DNA of 64,000 nucleotides from Chitinophagaceae bacterium. GTDB taxonomy: Bacteria; Bacteroidota; Bacteroidia; Chitinophagales; Chitinophagaceae. This document shows positions 37,352 through 47,793 of the stretch, in pieces. The notes below the pieces were generated by a model. The model searched no databases and was not told where the DNA came from. It saw only the letters and a list, made by a program, of their open reading frames with translations. The stretch is from the NCBI GenBank assembly GCA_016721385.1, contig JADKIE010000008.1:1-64000 (forward strand), in the 5' to 3' direction. Made by a program: the position numbers and the translations under genes. Within the stretch, counting starts at the first letter, position 1; the number at the start of each line of letters is the position of its first letter.

Positions 37352-39820
37352 ATGCAGTCATCTCACAACATATTATTTGCAACTAACTACACAAATTGGG
37401 CTCATGTTATTTTACCATTAGCCTTACCCAATACATACACCTATGCTGTTCCGCAACACCTTATTCATAAAATACAAATTGGTTGCAGGGTAGAGGTAGA
37501 GTTAAAAAACAAAAAATACGCCGGTATAGTAAAATCAATTGATGAACAAAAACCTTCTTACAATACCAAAGAATTACTTAGTGTGTTAGATGATGAGCCA
37601 ATTTTATTTCCACATCAACTTAAACTTTGGCAGTGGATTGCACAATATTATATGTGTACCGAAGGTGAGGTAATGGCCGCAGCACTGCCGGCACACTTTA
37701 AACTAAGCAGCGAAACCATTTTAATTTATAACGAAGAAATTGGCGACGATTTTTCGCACTTAACCGATGAAGAATTTTTAGTTGCCGAAGCGTTACTTAT
37801 TAAAAAAGAATTAAAGCTTACCGAAGTACAGCAAATTTTAGATATTACGCATGTTTACCCCGTAATAAAAAAACTAATAGATAAAAAAGTGTGCATGGTT
37901 TGGGAAGCAATGGACGAAAAATACAAACTTAAAAAGAAAATTATGTAATACTTAACCCAATTTATAATAACGAAGATGAGCTAAGCCAACGGTTAAATGA
38001 TTGGAAAGGAGCTCCCAAACAAATGGAACTTTTGTTGGCTTATTTACACATTCAAAAAACAGAAGGCGATGTTTTGCAAACGGCGTTACTGAAAAAATCG
38101 GGTGCAACTATTGCACAACTTAAAGGCCTGGCAGATAAAAATATTTTATTTGTAGAAAGCAGGAGTGTAGACAGGATAAAATCTTTGCCAAAAGATGTAA
38201 CCATCGATTTTGAGTTTAGCGAAGCACAACAACAAACGGCTAATGAAGTAGCAATAGCTTTTGAAGAAAAGCCGGTTTGTTTATTACACGGCGTTACCGG
38301 AAGCGGTAAAACACAAGTGTATGTAAAGTTGATAGAAAATATTTTAAAGAAGGGAAACAAGTTTTATACTTGCTGCCCGAAATAGCACTTACGGCACAAA
38401 TAATTCGTCGTTTGCAAAAACATTTTGGCGGCAACATAACTATTTATCACTCTAAATTTAATAATAACGAAAGAGTAGAACTTTGGAATAAAATACGGAC
38501 CGGCGAAGTACAAATTGTTTTAGGCGCAAGAAGTTCTTTATTTCTTCCATTTAAAAATTTAGGATTAATTATTGTTGACGAAGAGCATGATGCATCGTAC
38601 AAACAACAAGAGCCTTCGCCAAAATATAATGCCCGTGATGCAGCCATTTTTTATGCCGCTCAATTTGGCGCAAAAGTAATATTGGGTAGCGCTACACCTT
38701 CTATAGAAAGTTATTTTAATGCTGCACAAAATAAATATGCGTTGGTTGAATTAAATGAACGCTTTGGTGGAATAAAGTTGCCGGCAATAGAAATTATAGA
38801 TACAGGGCAAGTAGCGCAAAAGGGAAAAGTAATGCTTAGCCCGCAATTAAAAGAAGCTATGCATACCGAGTTGGATAAAGGAAAGCAAGTTATTTTATTT
38901 CAAAACCGAAGAGGGTATAATCCTTATTTAATTTGCGGTACCTTGGTTTTATACCGCAGTGTAACAACGTCTTGTTTCGCTTACGTTGCATAAGTACAGC
39001 AATAAATTGCATTGTCATTATTGTGCAAGCCAATATCCTAAATTAATAACTTGCCCGGCTTGCGGTACAACTAATTGGTTAGAAAAAAATTTTGGTACCG
39101 AAAAAATTGAAGAAACACTGGAAGAAGAATTTCCCAAAAGCAGAATTGCCCGGATGGATGTGGATAGCATAAGAGGCAAAAAAAGCACATGATAATTTAA
39201 TTCAACTTTTTGAGCAGCAGCGACTGGATATTTTGGTAGGTACACAAATGGTGGTAAAAGGATTGGATTTTGATAATGTAAGTTTGGTGGGTGTGTTAGA
39301 TGCAGATGGATTATTGAGCTTTGCCGATTTTAGAGTAAACGAACGGGCCTTTCAATTAATGGAGCAGGTAAGCGGCAGGGCAGGACGAAAAAACGAACAA
39401 GGGAAAGTAATTATACAGGCAACAAATACGAAGCACCCGGTTTTGCAATTGGTACAGCAACATAATTTCAAAGCATTGTATCAAATGGAAATAGAAAGCC
39501 GCAAGCAGTTTTTCTATCCCCCATTTAGCCGTATAGTTTTGCTAACTCTCAAACATAAAGATGCAGCAAAGGTTACTGCCGCTGCAGAAAAATTAGCAAC
39601 TTTGTTAAAGCAAGATTTAAAAAATTATATAGTTGGGCCTGCTGCGCCTGTGGTAAACAGAATAAGGAGCCAATATTTAATGGAGCTATTAATAAAGTTA
39701 CCGAAAGAACCAGGTATGAGTATAACGTACAAAAAAATTATACGTAATCACATCAATTTATTGATGAGTGAACAACATTTTAAAAGTGTGGTTGTTGCTG
39801 TGGATGTAGATCCGGTTTAA
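37352..39820 (+). CDS. priA: Primosomal replication restart helicase PriA (primosomal protein N'), frameshifted
   Basis: Reloads the replisome at stalled forks. An N-terminal DNA-binding domain (WAHVILPLALPNTYTYAVPQ) and winged helix precede helicase motifs: I LLHGVTGSGKTQVYVKLIEN, II LGLIIVDEEHDASYKQQEPS, III GSATPSIESYFNA, then the zinc-binding cysteine cluster (YSNKLHCHYCASQYPKLITC, PACGTTNWL) and motifs V/VI (VGTQMVVKGLDFDNV; QVSGRAGRKNEQGKVIIQAT). About 820 codons. Frame changes near 37945, 38367, 38950 and 39190 split it. murB follows 24 bases later. Confidence 0.92.
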
Positions 39821-39844
39821 GTTAGTAGTTAGTAGGAGAGTATT

Positions 39845-40619
39845 ATGCAAATTAAACAAAACATATCACTGAAAAATTACAACACATTTGGGATTGATGT
39901 GCTGGCAAAATATTTTGCCGAGTTTAATACTATAGCTCAATTAACGGAAGCACTTGAATTTAACGTGCTGCAAACTGTAAACGGCAAACTGCTAACCCTT
40001 GGCGGCGGCAGCAACATATTATTCACCAAAAACTTTGATGGCCTTGTTTTAAAAACGAAATAAAAGGAATTGAAATTATAAATGAAGATGACGAATTTGT
40101 ATATATAAAAGCCGGGGCTGGCGAAAACTGGCATCAGTTTGTGTTGTTTTGTATAAAAAATAATTATGCAGGGGTATCACATCTTACGGCGCAATAGAGC
40201 AAGAGCTGGAGAAAATGGGTATAACAGCGTTAAATATAAAAGCAGTTTCGGATGCTGTTATACAGATTAGAACTTCAAAATTACCTAACCCAAAAGAGAT
40301 AGGAAATGCAGGAAGTTTTTTTAAAAATCCTGAAATTAGCGGCCAACGATTTCACGAATTAACACAAGTATCTGAAAATATAGTGGGCTATAATTTGCCC
40401 AACGGCAATGTAAAGTTGGCAGCAGGTTGGTTAATTGAACAATGCGGCTGGAAAGGTTATAGGAAAGGAGATGCAGGATGCCATAATAGGCAGGCTTTGG
40501 TATTGGTAAACTATGGTAATGCTACAGGTAAAGAAATATATGATTTGAGTAGTGAAATTTTACAAAGCGTAAACGAAAAATTTGGTGTTACATTAGAACG
40601 AGAAGTTAACATAATTTAA
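39845..40619 (+). pseudogene. murB: UDP-N-acetylmuramate dehydrogenase MurB with internal deletion
   Basis: MurB reduces UDP-GlcNAc-enolpyruvate to UDP-MurNAc, needed for peptidoglycan. N-terminus MQIKQNISLKNYNTFGIDVL and LTLGGGSNILFTKNFDGLVL (FAD binding) are present, then GENWHQFVLFCIKNNYAGV. At about 40175 the text jumps directly to SYGAIEQELEKMG, which in relatives lies some 85 codons later. The missing part includes the IPG...GAAPxQNIGAYG flavin and catalytic block. The C-terminal part (NPKEIGNAGSFFKNPEISGQ and LAAGWLIEQCGWKGYRKGDA) is intact. A frame change near 40062 and another at the junction occur. The product cannot be functional as read. Whether this is real decay or a collapsed assembly is open. 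Confidence 0.85.
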
Positions 40620-40697
40620 CAAAATTGGAAAGCAGCATTTTATTACAGTACTTTGTCAACAAGACAAATATCAATCTAAAACTTTAAAAATTATAAA

Positions 40698-41177
40698 ATG
40701 AAGAAAACTTTAGTAGCCTTGGGCTGCATTTTTGCGTTAAGTGCCAATGCACAAACACCTGCAAAGTCAATATTTTTTGAATTGGGTGGCCCTGGCGTTG
40801 CATCATTAAATTATGATATGCGATTCACTAAATCTGAAAGTGGGATTGGAGGACGTATTGGTATTGGCGGTTTTAGCATTGGAACTGCTGGTGAAAGAAC
40901 ATCTACAATATTTATTCCCATAGGTGTAAATTATCTTATTGGAAAAGATGGTAAAAATTATTTTGAATTGGGTGGAGGAGTTACGCCTGTGCTTATTAAT
41001 GATTCTTATAATGGAACATCAGATAATTTTACCAGCACATTTGGGCATTTAAATTTTGGTTACAGATTGCAACCAAAAAACAGCGGATTTACCTTTAGAG
41101 CTGCTATTAATCCTGTTTTAGGTAAAGGGTTCTTTTGGCCTTATTATGGTGGTGTTTCCTTTGGATATAAATTTTAA
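40698..41177 (+). CDS. Small exported beta-barrel protein of unknown function
   Basis: 159 residues. Signal peptide MKKTLVALGCIFALSANAQT is followed by strands (FFELGGPGVASLNYDMRFTK, GIGGRIGIGGFSIGTAGERT, FELGGGVTPVLIND) ending in the aromatic YYGGVSFGYKF, typical of eight-stranded outer membrane barrels. The opening motif FELGGPGxxSLNYD is common in uncharacterised Bacteroidota proteins. A strong terminator follows. Confidence 0.8.
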   Translation: MKKTLVALGCIFALSANAQTPAKSIFFELGGPGVASLNYDMRFTKSESGIGGRIGIGGFSIGTAGERTSTIFIPIGVNYLIGKDGKNYFELGGGVTPVLINDSYNGTSDNFTSTFGHLNFGYRLQPKNSGFTFRAAINPVLGKGFFWPYYGGVSFGYKF

Positions 41178-41195
41178 TAAAATATATCTCATAAT

Positions 41196-41230
41196 AAAAA
41201 TCCCCTCGAAATATTTTGAGGGGATTTTTA
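41196..41230. terminator. Bidirectional rho-independent terminator
   Basis: AAAAATCCCCTC and GAGGGGATTTTT form a 12-bp stem between the small barrel gene and the convergent DUF2723 gene. Confidence 0.9.
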
Positions 41231-41246
41231 TTGCTTATACTAAGTT

Positions 41247-44200
41247 TTAATGCTTTGGAGTGTCCGCAGCTTTTTTAACCACTGGCGGATTTTTTATTTG
41301 CCCGGGAGCTTCAGCATTTGGTGCAGGTTGTTGTGGTGTACTAAATTGTGTTACCAATTGTTGCAATCCTTTCAACATTCTTTCTGCATCGGCGGCTTCA
41401 TTCTGCATAGCTTCTTGTTTGCTATCGCTAAGACTGCTGTAATATGCCATTTGCTGTTCTAAATCTTTTTTAACACTCTTTACTATTTTAGCAGCCAACA
41501 CGGTGTCTTCGGCTTTATAAGCAGCTATAGCCATTTGTAACGAAAATTGGTTGTGCAATTGATTGCGGCTTACCATACCGTAAGGAAAATTTTCTTCCAA
41601 CATGCTTTTATCGCATTTTGCTAAAAGTTTTCTGGCATCTTCTTTACGGCCGTTATCGGCCAAATTACCTGCAGCTTGTGCATATGCATAACGTATGCTG
41701 TTTAAATGCCTTCTGTTTTCTTCATCATAATAAACACCTTTTTTATCTGCACTGCCAAATACAAATTTATTCATCATTTTATCTACAACCCAATCTCTGT
41801 TTACATCTGCATTTTTTACGGGTACAAGGCGATAGGTTAAACCATCTTGCCTTATGTAAGGTTGTAAACCAAGTCCGCTTCCATCCGGAGATGTAAAGTA
41901 AATAGGGCGCTTCCATTTATTGGCTGCAATAATATTTAATACGGCAGCGTCATTTTTGTAAATATAGTTTTTAGATAATTCAAATTGTATAGAAGATAAT
42001 ACACTGTCATTTGCATTTACGGTTCCATTTTGCCTTACTACATTCATATCTACAGGAATAGATACTTTTTTGCTTGGGAAAATATTTAACATACTTCCAT
42101 CTCTGCCTTGCTCCATTTTGTTTGGATCATCGCTTCCGGCCCAATCTTTCATCATGGTATATAAGTCCATGTATTGGTTAGGATCTACGCCGGGTTTAGG
42201 GGCATTATATAGAATGTCTCTGGTAGCACCTTCTATTTGCTCAGGCGTCCAAATAGGGTCAATTGGATCGCTTTGATTTACTTTATAGCGTAATTGGTTA
42301 ATGTACCAATCTGTGCCTAATAAGCTGGAGTTAATAACTCTAATATCTTTACGAATACCTTCAACCTCTTGAGCATACCATAGTGGGTAAGTATCATTAT
42401 CGCCATAAGAAATTACAATGGCGTTAGGAGCACAACTTTCTAAATAATCGGTTGCTAAATCTCTGGCAAGTGTTTTTTTGCTTCTGTCGTGGTCATCCCA
42501 CTCTTGAGTGGCCATAATAACAGGTACTGCAAGTGTACATAAAATTGCTGCCGCAATATTGGCTCCACTATCGCTCTTAATTAGTTTTTGCAATAATTCT
42601 TTTACATATAAAACACCCAAACCTATCCAAATAGCAAAGGCGTAAAACGAGCCTACAAAGGCATAATCTCTTTCACGTGGCTGATTACCTGCCTGATTCA
42701 AATAAAACACAATGGCTAAACCTGTAAAGAAAAATAAAAGGCCTACTGCAACAACATCGTTTCTGTCTTTTTTAAATTGATAAAACAACCCTAACAAACC
42801 TAATATTAATGGTAAAGCAAAAAGTTTATTATTGGCTTTATTGTACTTAACACTGTCGGGCATTGTATCTTGATTGCCTAAACGTGCTGTATCCCAAAAA
42901 CCTATACCGGTTTTCCAGTTACCATCACGTACATTACTCATGTGTATGCCTTGCACATCGTTTTGTTTACCGGCAAAATTCCACATAAAATAGCGCCAAT
43001 ACATCCATGTCATTTGATAACTAAATGCAAAGGCAATGTTTTCGCCTACGGTTGGTTTTCTTTCCCAACTACCATCTTTATCTTTACCTATGCCTGCCCA
43101 ACCTGCGTAATAATCTGCATGCCCTTGGTCATTGCTGGCATCCCACATACGAGGAAACAAATGTTTATCTTCTGCAGCGTAAACATAACTAGATTTTCGA
43201 CCGTTTTTTTCGTATTTGCCATTGCTTTTTACATACGTTTCCTCTGTTTTAACATCTGCTACTTCGGCAGTAAAATCTTGTCCGTACAAAATAGGCCAAT
43301 CGCCATATTGCTCACGGGCAAGGTAGCTTACTAAGTTAATTGGATTATCAACATTACTCATATCCAATGCCGGGTTTGCATTACTACGGGCAAGGGTTGT
43401 AAAGTAAGATGAAAATGTACCAAACATTATAAAAGCAAAACTCCACAAACCCAGCTTTAAAAAGTTGTGGTTGTTTTTTTCTGCAAATTTTAATCCTACA
43501 TAAATAAGTGCTGCAATCAATAAAAAGAAGAAAGCAAAACCGCTGAAGAATGGTAAGCCTAATGTGTTTACAAAAAATACATCAAAGTAGCCGCTACCCT
43601 TAATTGTCCATTGTATCATGGCTTTTTGAGTAATACCTGTAATTAAACAGCCTACCAAAATGCAATAACACCACCCCATTTGCTTGGCTTATATCTTTTA
43701 AAATAATAAATCATTACAATGGCAGGTATTACCAATATGTTTAACAAATGCACACCAACCGATAAGCCCATTAAAAAGAAGATTAAAATAATCCATCTGT
43801 CGGCTTTGGTAAAATGGCCTGTAATGCCTTGTGCTTCTTCAATGGTAACACTTTGTTCCCATTTAAGCATTGCCCAAAAAAGTACAGCAGTAAAAAGGAC
43901 GATAAAGCATAAACCTCACCTTCAACGGCACTGTACCAAAACGTATCACTAAATGTATAAGCTAATGCACCTACAACACCTGCGGCAATAATACTAAAGG
44001 TTTGTTGTGTGCTTGGCTCTGCCACTTGTTTTGCCACTATTTTTTTAGCAAAATGTGTAATACTCCAAAATAAAAATAATATGGTAAAGCCGCTGGCTAA
44101 AGCACTCATTAAGTTAATGCCTGTTGCAGCATGTTGCGGATCAAACGGAGCCATAAAAAGGCGGCCAATTAACACAAAAAATGGTGCACCGGGTGAGTGA

Positions 44201-44343
44201 GGTATTTGCAGTTTATAGGCACTGCTGGCAAATTCGCCGCAATCCCAAAGGCTACCTGTAGCCTCCATAGTACTAATGTAAACTCCTGAGGCTATTAAGC
44301 AAACCAGCCATCCGGCAATGTTGTTGATACGTTTGAAATTCAT
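41247..44343 (-). CDS. DUF2723 (GT117, TMEM260-like) membrane glycosyltransferase, frameshifted
   Basis: About 1030 residues with some 12 membrane helices and a soluble C-terminal part. The N-terminus INNIAGWLVCLIASGVYIST and the signature GSLWDCGEFASSAYKLQIPH with HSPGAPFFVLIGRLFM define DUF2723, a GT-C fold family related to animal TMEM260 and classed with protein O-mannosyltransferases. Later parts contain DHDRSKKTLARDLATDYLES and a helical-repeat tail ending with a Pro/Ala/Gln linker. Likely a transferase that uses lipid-linked sugar at the periplasmic face; acceptors may be exported proteins, but none is shown here. Frame changes near 43880 and 43665 break the N-terminal third. The start at 44343 is next to a TATATTTG box. 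Confidence 0.85.
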
Positions 44344-44365
44344 ATATAAGTTAGTTATAAAGGGG

Positions 44366-44373
44366 CAAATATA
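44366..44373 (-). promoter_or_regulatory. Putative -7 box of the DUF2723 gene
   Basis: Minus strand TATATTTG matches TAnnTTTG, 22 bases before the start at 44343. No TTG with 21-base spacing. Confidence 0.4.
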
Positions 44374-44520
44374 ATCATGTTTGGGGTTTAGTGTTTGCCG
44401 TTGAGCATTTTTTGTATTTTTTTTGTTTAGGAACACTCATAACGCACATTAAACTGATTTTTAAATGATTTTCTGAGTAAATCTGTCAAATCCGTCCAAT
44501 CAGTGTTCTATCTTTAAATA

Positions 44521-45395
44521 ATGAAAAAAGCGTTTTTGCAATTACATGCCGCTGTTTTTTTAGCCGGATTTACCGCCATTTTGGGTGTTTTAATTAAGCT
44601 AAATGAAGGCTTATTGGTTTGGTACAGGTTGCTTTTAACCCTTTTGGCTTTGCTTATTCTTCAATATTTTACAAAACAACTGCAACGGTTACCATTAAAA
44701 GATGCTTTAAAAATAGCAGGTGTGGGAGTTATAGTGGGCTTACATTGGCTAACTTTTTATGGTAGTATTAAATACGCAAATGCCTCGGTTGCATTGGTTT
44801 GTTTTAGTGCTACCAGTTTTTTTACAGCTTTGTTTGAACCAATTATTTTAAAAAAACGAATGAATTATGTAGAATTATTATTAGGCTTAATGGCAGTTGC
44901 AGGCATTTATATCATATTCGATTTTCATCCGCAATATAAAACAGGAATTATTTTTGGCGTATTATCTGCCATGGGCAGTGCCTTGTTTCCCATATTTAAT
45001 AAAGAGCTTTTAAAAACCCATACAGCACCAACTGTAACGCTTTATGAAATAGGCGGAGCCTTAATGGCATTAACTTTTTTAGTGCCATTTTACCTTTTAA
45101 AATTTCCGGCAAGCTATTATTTGCCTACATGGCAAGATTGGGGCTGGCTGTTAGTTTTAGCCTTAGTGTGCACTGTTTTAAGTTTTCAATTGCAATTAAG
45201 TGCATTAAAAAAAGTAACTGCGTTTACGGCTAACCTTACTTATAATTTAGAGCCTGTTTACGGAATAATATTAGCCTTTATTATTTTTAAAGAAAACAAA
45301 TACTTAATCCATCGTTTTATATTGGTGTGCTTTTAATTGCACTTGCCGTTGTTTTTCAAATGGTTTATAATTTACAGGGACAGACGATTTTATAA
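44521..45395 (+). CDS. EamA/DMT-family transporter, one frameshift near the end
   Basis: About 291 residues with ten hydrophobic segments in two EamA repeats. First repeat: LHAAVFLAGFTAILGVLIKL, then VGLHWLTFYGSIKYANASVA; second: GIIFGVLSAMGSALFPIFNK and ALKKVTAFTANLTYNLEPVY. Relatives export amino acids, nucleosides or other metabolites, or are permeases with unknown cargo. A one-base deletion near 45305 shifts the last 30 codons, which otherwise continue NPSFYIGVLLIALAVVFQMV to a stop at 45395. Confidence 0.88.
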
Positions 45396-45466
45396 ACAAG
45401 TTGTAAACAGCAAAGAACCTGTCTAACCAAAACCAATATTAAAACTGCAATTTTGCAAAAATAATT

Positions 45467-46585
45467 TTGATGATGATTGTTACAAAAAGTTGGATGTGTA
45501 TTGTTGCGTTTTTAATGGCAAACAGTGTTTTTGCCCAAACAAATATTGCTGATACAAAGAATATTGCAGGGATAGAAGTTGGCTCAAAAGGTGTTAAGCT
45601 AACAGTGCTTAAAAAAACTAATAATGAGTTTACTGTTTTAAAAGATACAGCTGTAAACACCGATTTTATAAGCTTTGACGAAAAAAGCAAAGTAGCTACA
45701 ACTGCTGCACTTACAGGTTTATATAATTATGTAAAAGCAAATTTTAATGTAGCTGTGCAAGATATTGCAACTGTTATAAGCAGTGGTGTAAAAGCGCAGG
45801 CCGATAAATTAAAGAAAACAGCATTTATTCAAAGCCTCATTGCCGATTTTAAAGCAAATATTAATGAAGATAAACGAGAAGTAGAAGTAGTAAGTGTTTT
45901 AAAAGAATGTGTACTATCGCACTACGGAATTGTAAGCGATGATAACAGGTACAATACTTTTTTAATAGATATTGGAAGCGGTAATACCAAAGGCGGTTAT
46001 TTTAATAAAGCCACCAATGCTTTTGTAATGTTTCAAATACCGCAGGGAACAAAAAGCACAACGAATATTACTGAAAAAAAATGTGGCACACCCTGCGATT
46101 TTATTTCTTTTTCTAAAACCATAAATGAGGTTACCGATAGCATTGAAAAAGCAGATATTATTTATGCTGTAAATGCAAGTGGCGCTTATCCGGGAAGTAC
46201 TACAATGGCCGTAAGTGGCGGTATTGCATGGGCTGTAGCAACCCTGTTAAGGCCCGAAAAAACAGATTATCAAAGCTTAGATGTTACTTATAAAGAGGTA
46301 GAACGTTTTAGAGAAAACCTGATAAAATACTACGATGTAATACCCGATACATCCAAGCTTACTATAAAAGGCATGCCGGAAGCTGAAGTAACAAAAATTA
46401 GAAAAGAAGTAAAAAGAGTTTTAAATGTTTTTGATGCAAAATCGCTTTTGGCCGGTAGTGGCTTACTTCTGCGAATTATGCGCCAGTTTGAAGCAGTTAA
46501 CAGCAGTAAGAAATTTCGCCTTATAAAAAACGGCCAGGTTGGTTGGATAACGGGCTATATAAAAGGAAAAGGGCAGGGTTTATAA
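45467..46585 (+). CDS. Exported Ppx/GppA-like (actin-fold) protein
   Basis: 372 residues, intact. A signal peptide (KSWMCIVAFLMANSVFAQTN) precedes an ASKHA/actin-like fold: IAGIEVGSKGVKLTVLKKTN is the first phosphate-loop-like strand pair, NTFLIDIGSGNTKGGYFNKA the second, and AVSGGIAWAVATLL the adenosine-side glycine motif. This is the layout of exopolyphosphatase/guanosine pentaphosphatase proteins, which are normally cytoplasmic. Location outside the cytoplasm follows from the signal peptide and is unusual for this fold. Activity is unproven. Three ATG codons in a row open the gene. Its last six bases overlap the convergent osmC-like gene. Confidence 0.7.
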   Translation: MMMIVTKSWMCIVAFLMANSVFAQTNIADTKNIAGIEVGSKGVKLTVLKKTNNEFTVLKDTAVNTDFISFDEKSKVATTAALTGLYNYVKANFNVAVQDIATVISSGVKAQADKLKKTAFIQSLIADFKANINEDKREVEVVSVLKECVLSHYGIVSDDNRYNTFLIDIGSGNTKGGYFNKATNAFVMFQIPQGTKSTTNITEKKCGTPCDFISFSKTINEVTDSIEKADIIYAVNASGAYPGSTTMAVSGGIAWAVATLLRPEKTDYQSLDVTYKEVERFRENLIKYYDVIPDTSKLTIKGMPEAEVTKIRKEVKRVLNVFDAKSLLAGSGLLLRIMRQFEAVNSSKKFRLIKNGQVGWITGYIKGKGQGL

Positions 46586-46996
46586 ATACACAATTTCTTT
46601 AGTAACAGTAGCAAATTTTCTAAACATTGCGGCTACGCCACAGTATTTTTCTAAAGATAGATTCACAGCTTTTTCTACCTTGGGTTTATCTTCTTCGGCC
46701 ACTTTTATTTTATAAATAAGTTGTACGGTTTTATAAGTTGCGGCTTCTTCATCGGTTAAATCTGCATTTATATCAATAACAAAATCGGTAAAACTAACCC
46801 TCATTTTATTTAAAATAGATACTACATCCAAGCCTGTGCAACCACTAAGCGCCAACAGCATCAAGGCTTTGGGTCTTGGGCCTTTATCTAAACCACCGCC
46901 GGTTGCGGCAAGATCGGTAGTAATGGAATGGCCATTTAAAAGAGTGGTAAAAGCCATGCCTCCTGTAAATTGACTGCTTGTGTTATGAGATGCCAT
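46580..46996 (-). CDS. OsmC family peroxiredoxin-like protein
   Basis: 138 residues. The fold of OsmC/Ohr organic hydroperoxide reductases is shown by FTGGMAFTTLLNGHSITTDL, GPRPKALMLLALSGCTGLDV with the first redox cysteine, and LSLEKYCGVAAMFRKFATVT with the second. The start at 46996 is chosen over the in-frame 47074 because the conserved region begins there. Likely removes organic peroxides or binds thiol compounds. It is convergent with the Ppx-like gene. Confidence 0.9.
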   Translation of the reverse strand: MASHNTSSQFTGGMAFTTLLNGHSITTDLAATGGGLDKGPRPKALMLLALSGCTGLDVVSILNKMRVSFTDFVIDINADLTDEEAATYKTVQLIYKIKVAEEDKPKVEKAVNLSLEKYCGVAAMFRKFATVTKEIVYL

Positions 46997-47091
46997 TTTA
47001 TAAAAATTAGGGTGTAAAGGTAGGTTTATCAACAAGTTTGGCGAAATTGTGGGTAGAAATTGGCTAAAAAACAAAAAATCTTGCCATAGAG

Positions 47092-47123
47092 TTGTAAAAT
47101 CTTCATTTAAATCCTTACCTTTG
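47092..47123 (+). promoter_or_regulatory. Promoter of the rpmB-rpmG-DUF4295 operon
   Basis: TTG (47092-47094), a 21-base spacer and TACCTTTG (47116-47123) give the full Bacteroidota promoter. A TCCCGA-AAAAA-TCGGGA dyad (47126-47142) lies just downstream, near the transcript start. Confidence 0.7.
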
Positions 47124-47156
47124 CCTCCCGAAAAAATCGGGACAAAAATTATTACA

Positions 47157-47393
47157 ATGGCCAGAGTATGTCAAGTTACAGGTAAGAAACCAATTACAGG
47201 AAACAAGGTTTCTCACTCAAACATTAAAACAAAACGCAGGTTTTTACCAAATTTGCAAACAAAGCGTTATTTCTTAGCAGAAGAAGATAAATGGGTTACT
47301 CTTAAAGTATCATCTGAAGCTATAAGAACAATCAATAAAAACGGCTTATTATCAGTGGTTAAGCAATTACGTGCCGCTGGCGAAAAAATATAA
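47157..47393 (+). CDS. rpmB: 50S ribosomal protein L28
   Basis: 78 residues, intact. MARVCQVTGKKPITGNKVSH and NIKTKRRFLPNLQTKRYFLA are the standard L28 sequence. The start at 47157 is chosen over the in-frame 47049 since that upstream codon precedes the promoter. First gene of the rpmB-rpmG-DUF4295-ftsY order seen across Bacteroidota. Confidence 0.97.
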   Translation: MARVCQVTGKKPITGNKVSHSNIKTKRRFLPNLQTKRYFLAEEDKWVTLKVSSEAIRTINKNGLLSVVKQLRAAGEKI

Positions 47394-47395
47394 AT

Positions 47396-47502
47396 AATTA
47401 GCTAATTAGCTAATTCGGTAATGTGCTAATTGAATGCAGCAATTAGAGTAACGAGAAAAAATTAGCACATTAGCATATTATCACATTATCAAATTAAAGA
47501 AA
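47396..47502 (+). repeat. Duplicated intergenic spacer, copy A
   Basis: About 107 bases between rpmB and rpmG. The last 48 or so bases are the same as in copy B (47687-47793). Within the copy AATGTGCTAATT (47420-47431) and AATTAGCACATT (47460-47471) are perfect inverted repeats and can form a 12-bp stem. Repeated GCTAATTA units open it. Confidence 0.85.
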
Positions 47503-47685
47503 ATGGCAAAGAAAGGAAACAGAGTACAGGTAATATTAGAGTGCACAGAGCACAAAACCAGTGGTAAACCAGGTACCAGCCGTTATATTACTACCAAAAA
47601 CAAAAAAAATACTCCTGAAAGAATGGAGTTGAAGAAATTCAACCCAATTTTAAAGAAAGTAACAACACACAAAGAAATTAAATAA
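47503..47685 (+). CDS. rpmG: 50S ribosomal protein L33
   Basis: 60 residues, intact. MAKKGNRVQVILECTEHKTS and GTSRYITTKNKKNTPERMEL match L33. The length and the lack of the CxxC pairs show the zinc-free form. Flanked on both sides by near-identical spacers. Confidence 0.97.
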   Translation: MAKKGNRVQVILECTEHKTSGKPGTSRYITTKNKKNTPERMELKKFNPILKKVTTHKEIK

Positions 47686-47686
47686 T

Positions 47687-47793
47687 CAGCTAATCAGCTA
47701 ATTCGATAATGAACTAATTGAAAACATCAATTAGTTTAACAACAAAAAAAATTAGCACATTAGCATATTATCACATTATCAAATTAAAGAAAA
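47687..47793 (+). repeat. Duplicated intergenic spacer, copy B
   Basis: About 107 bases between rpmG and the DUF4295 gene, same length and order as copy A. The right half is identical, including the ribosome-binding region AATTAAAGAAAA before the ATG. The left half differs at scattered bases (for example ATCAGCTAATCAGC for ATTAGCTAATTAGC). Confidence 0.85.

Noticed and set aside
42671..42681. TTTCACGTGGC as a possible parS site
   Set aside because: Only the centre matches the usual parS dyad, the arms fail, and it lies inside the DUF2723 coding region.
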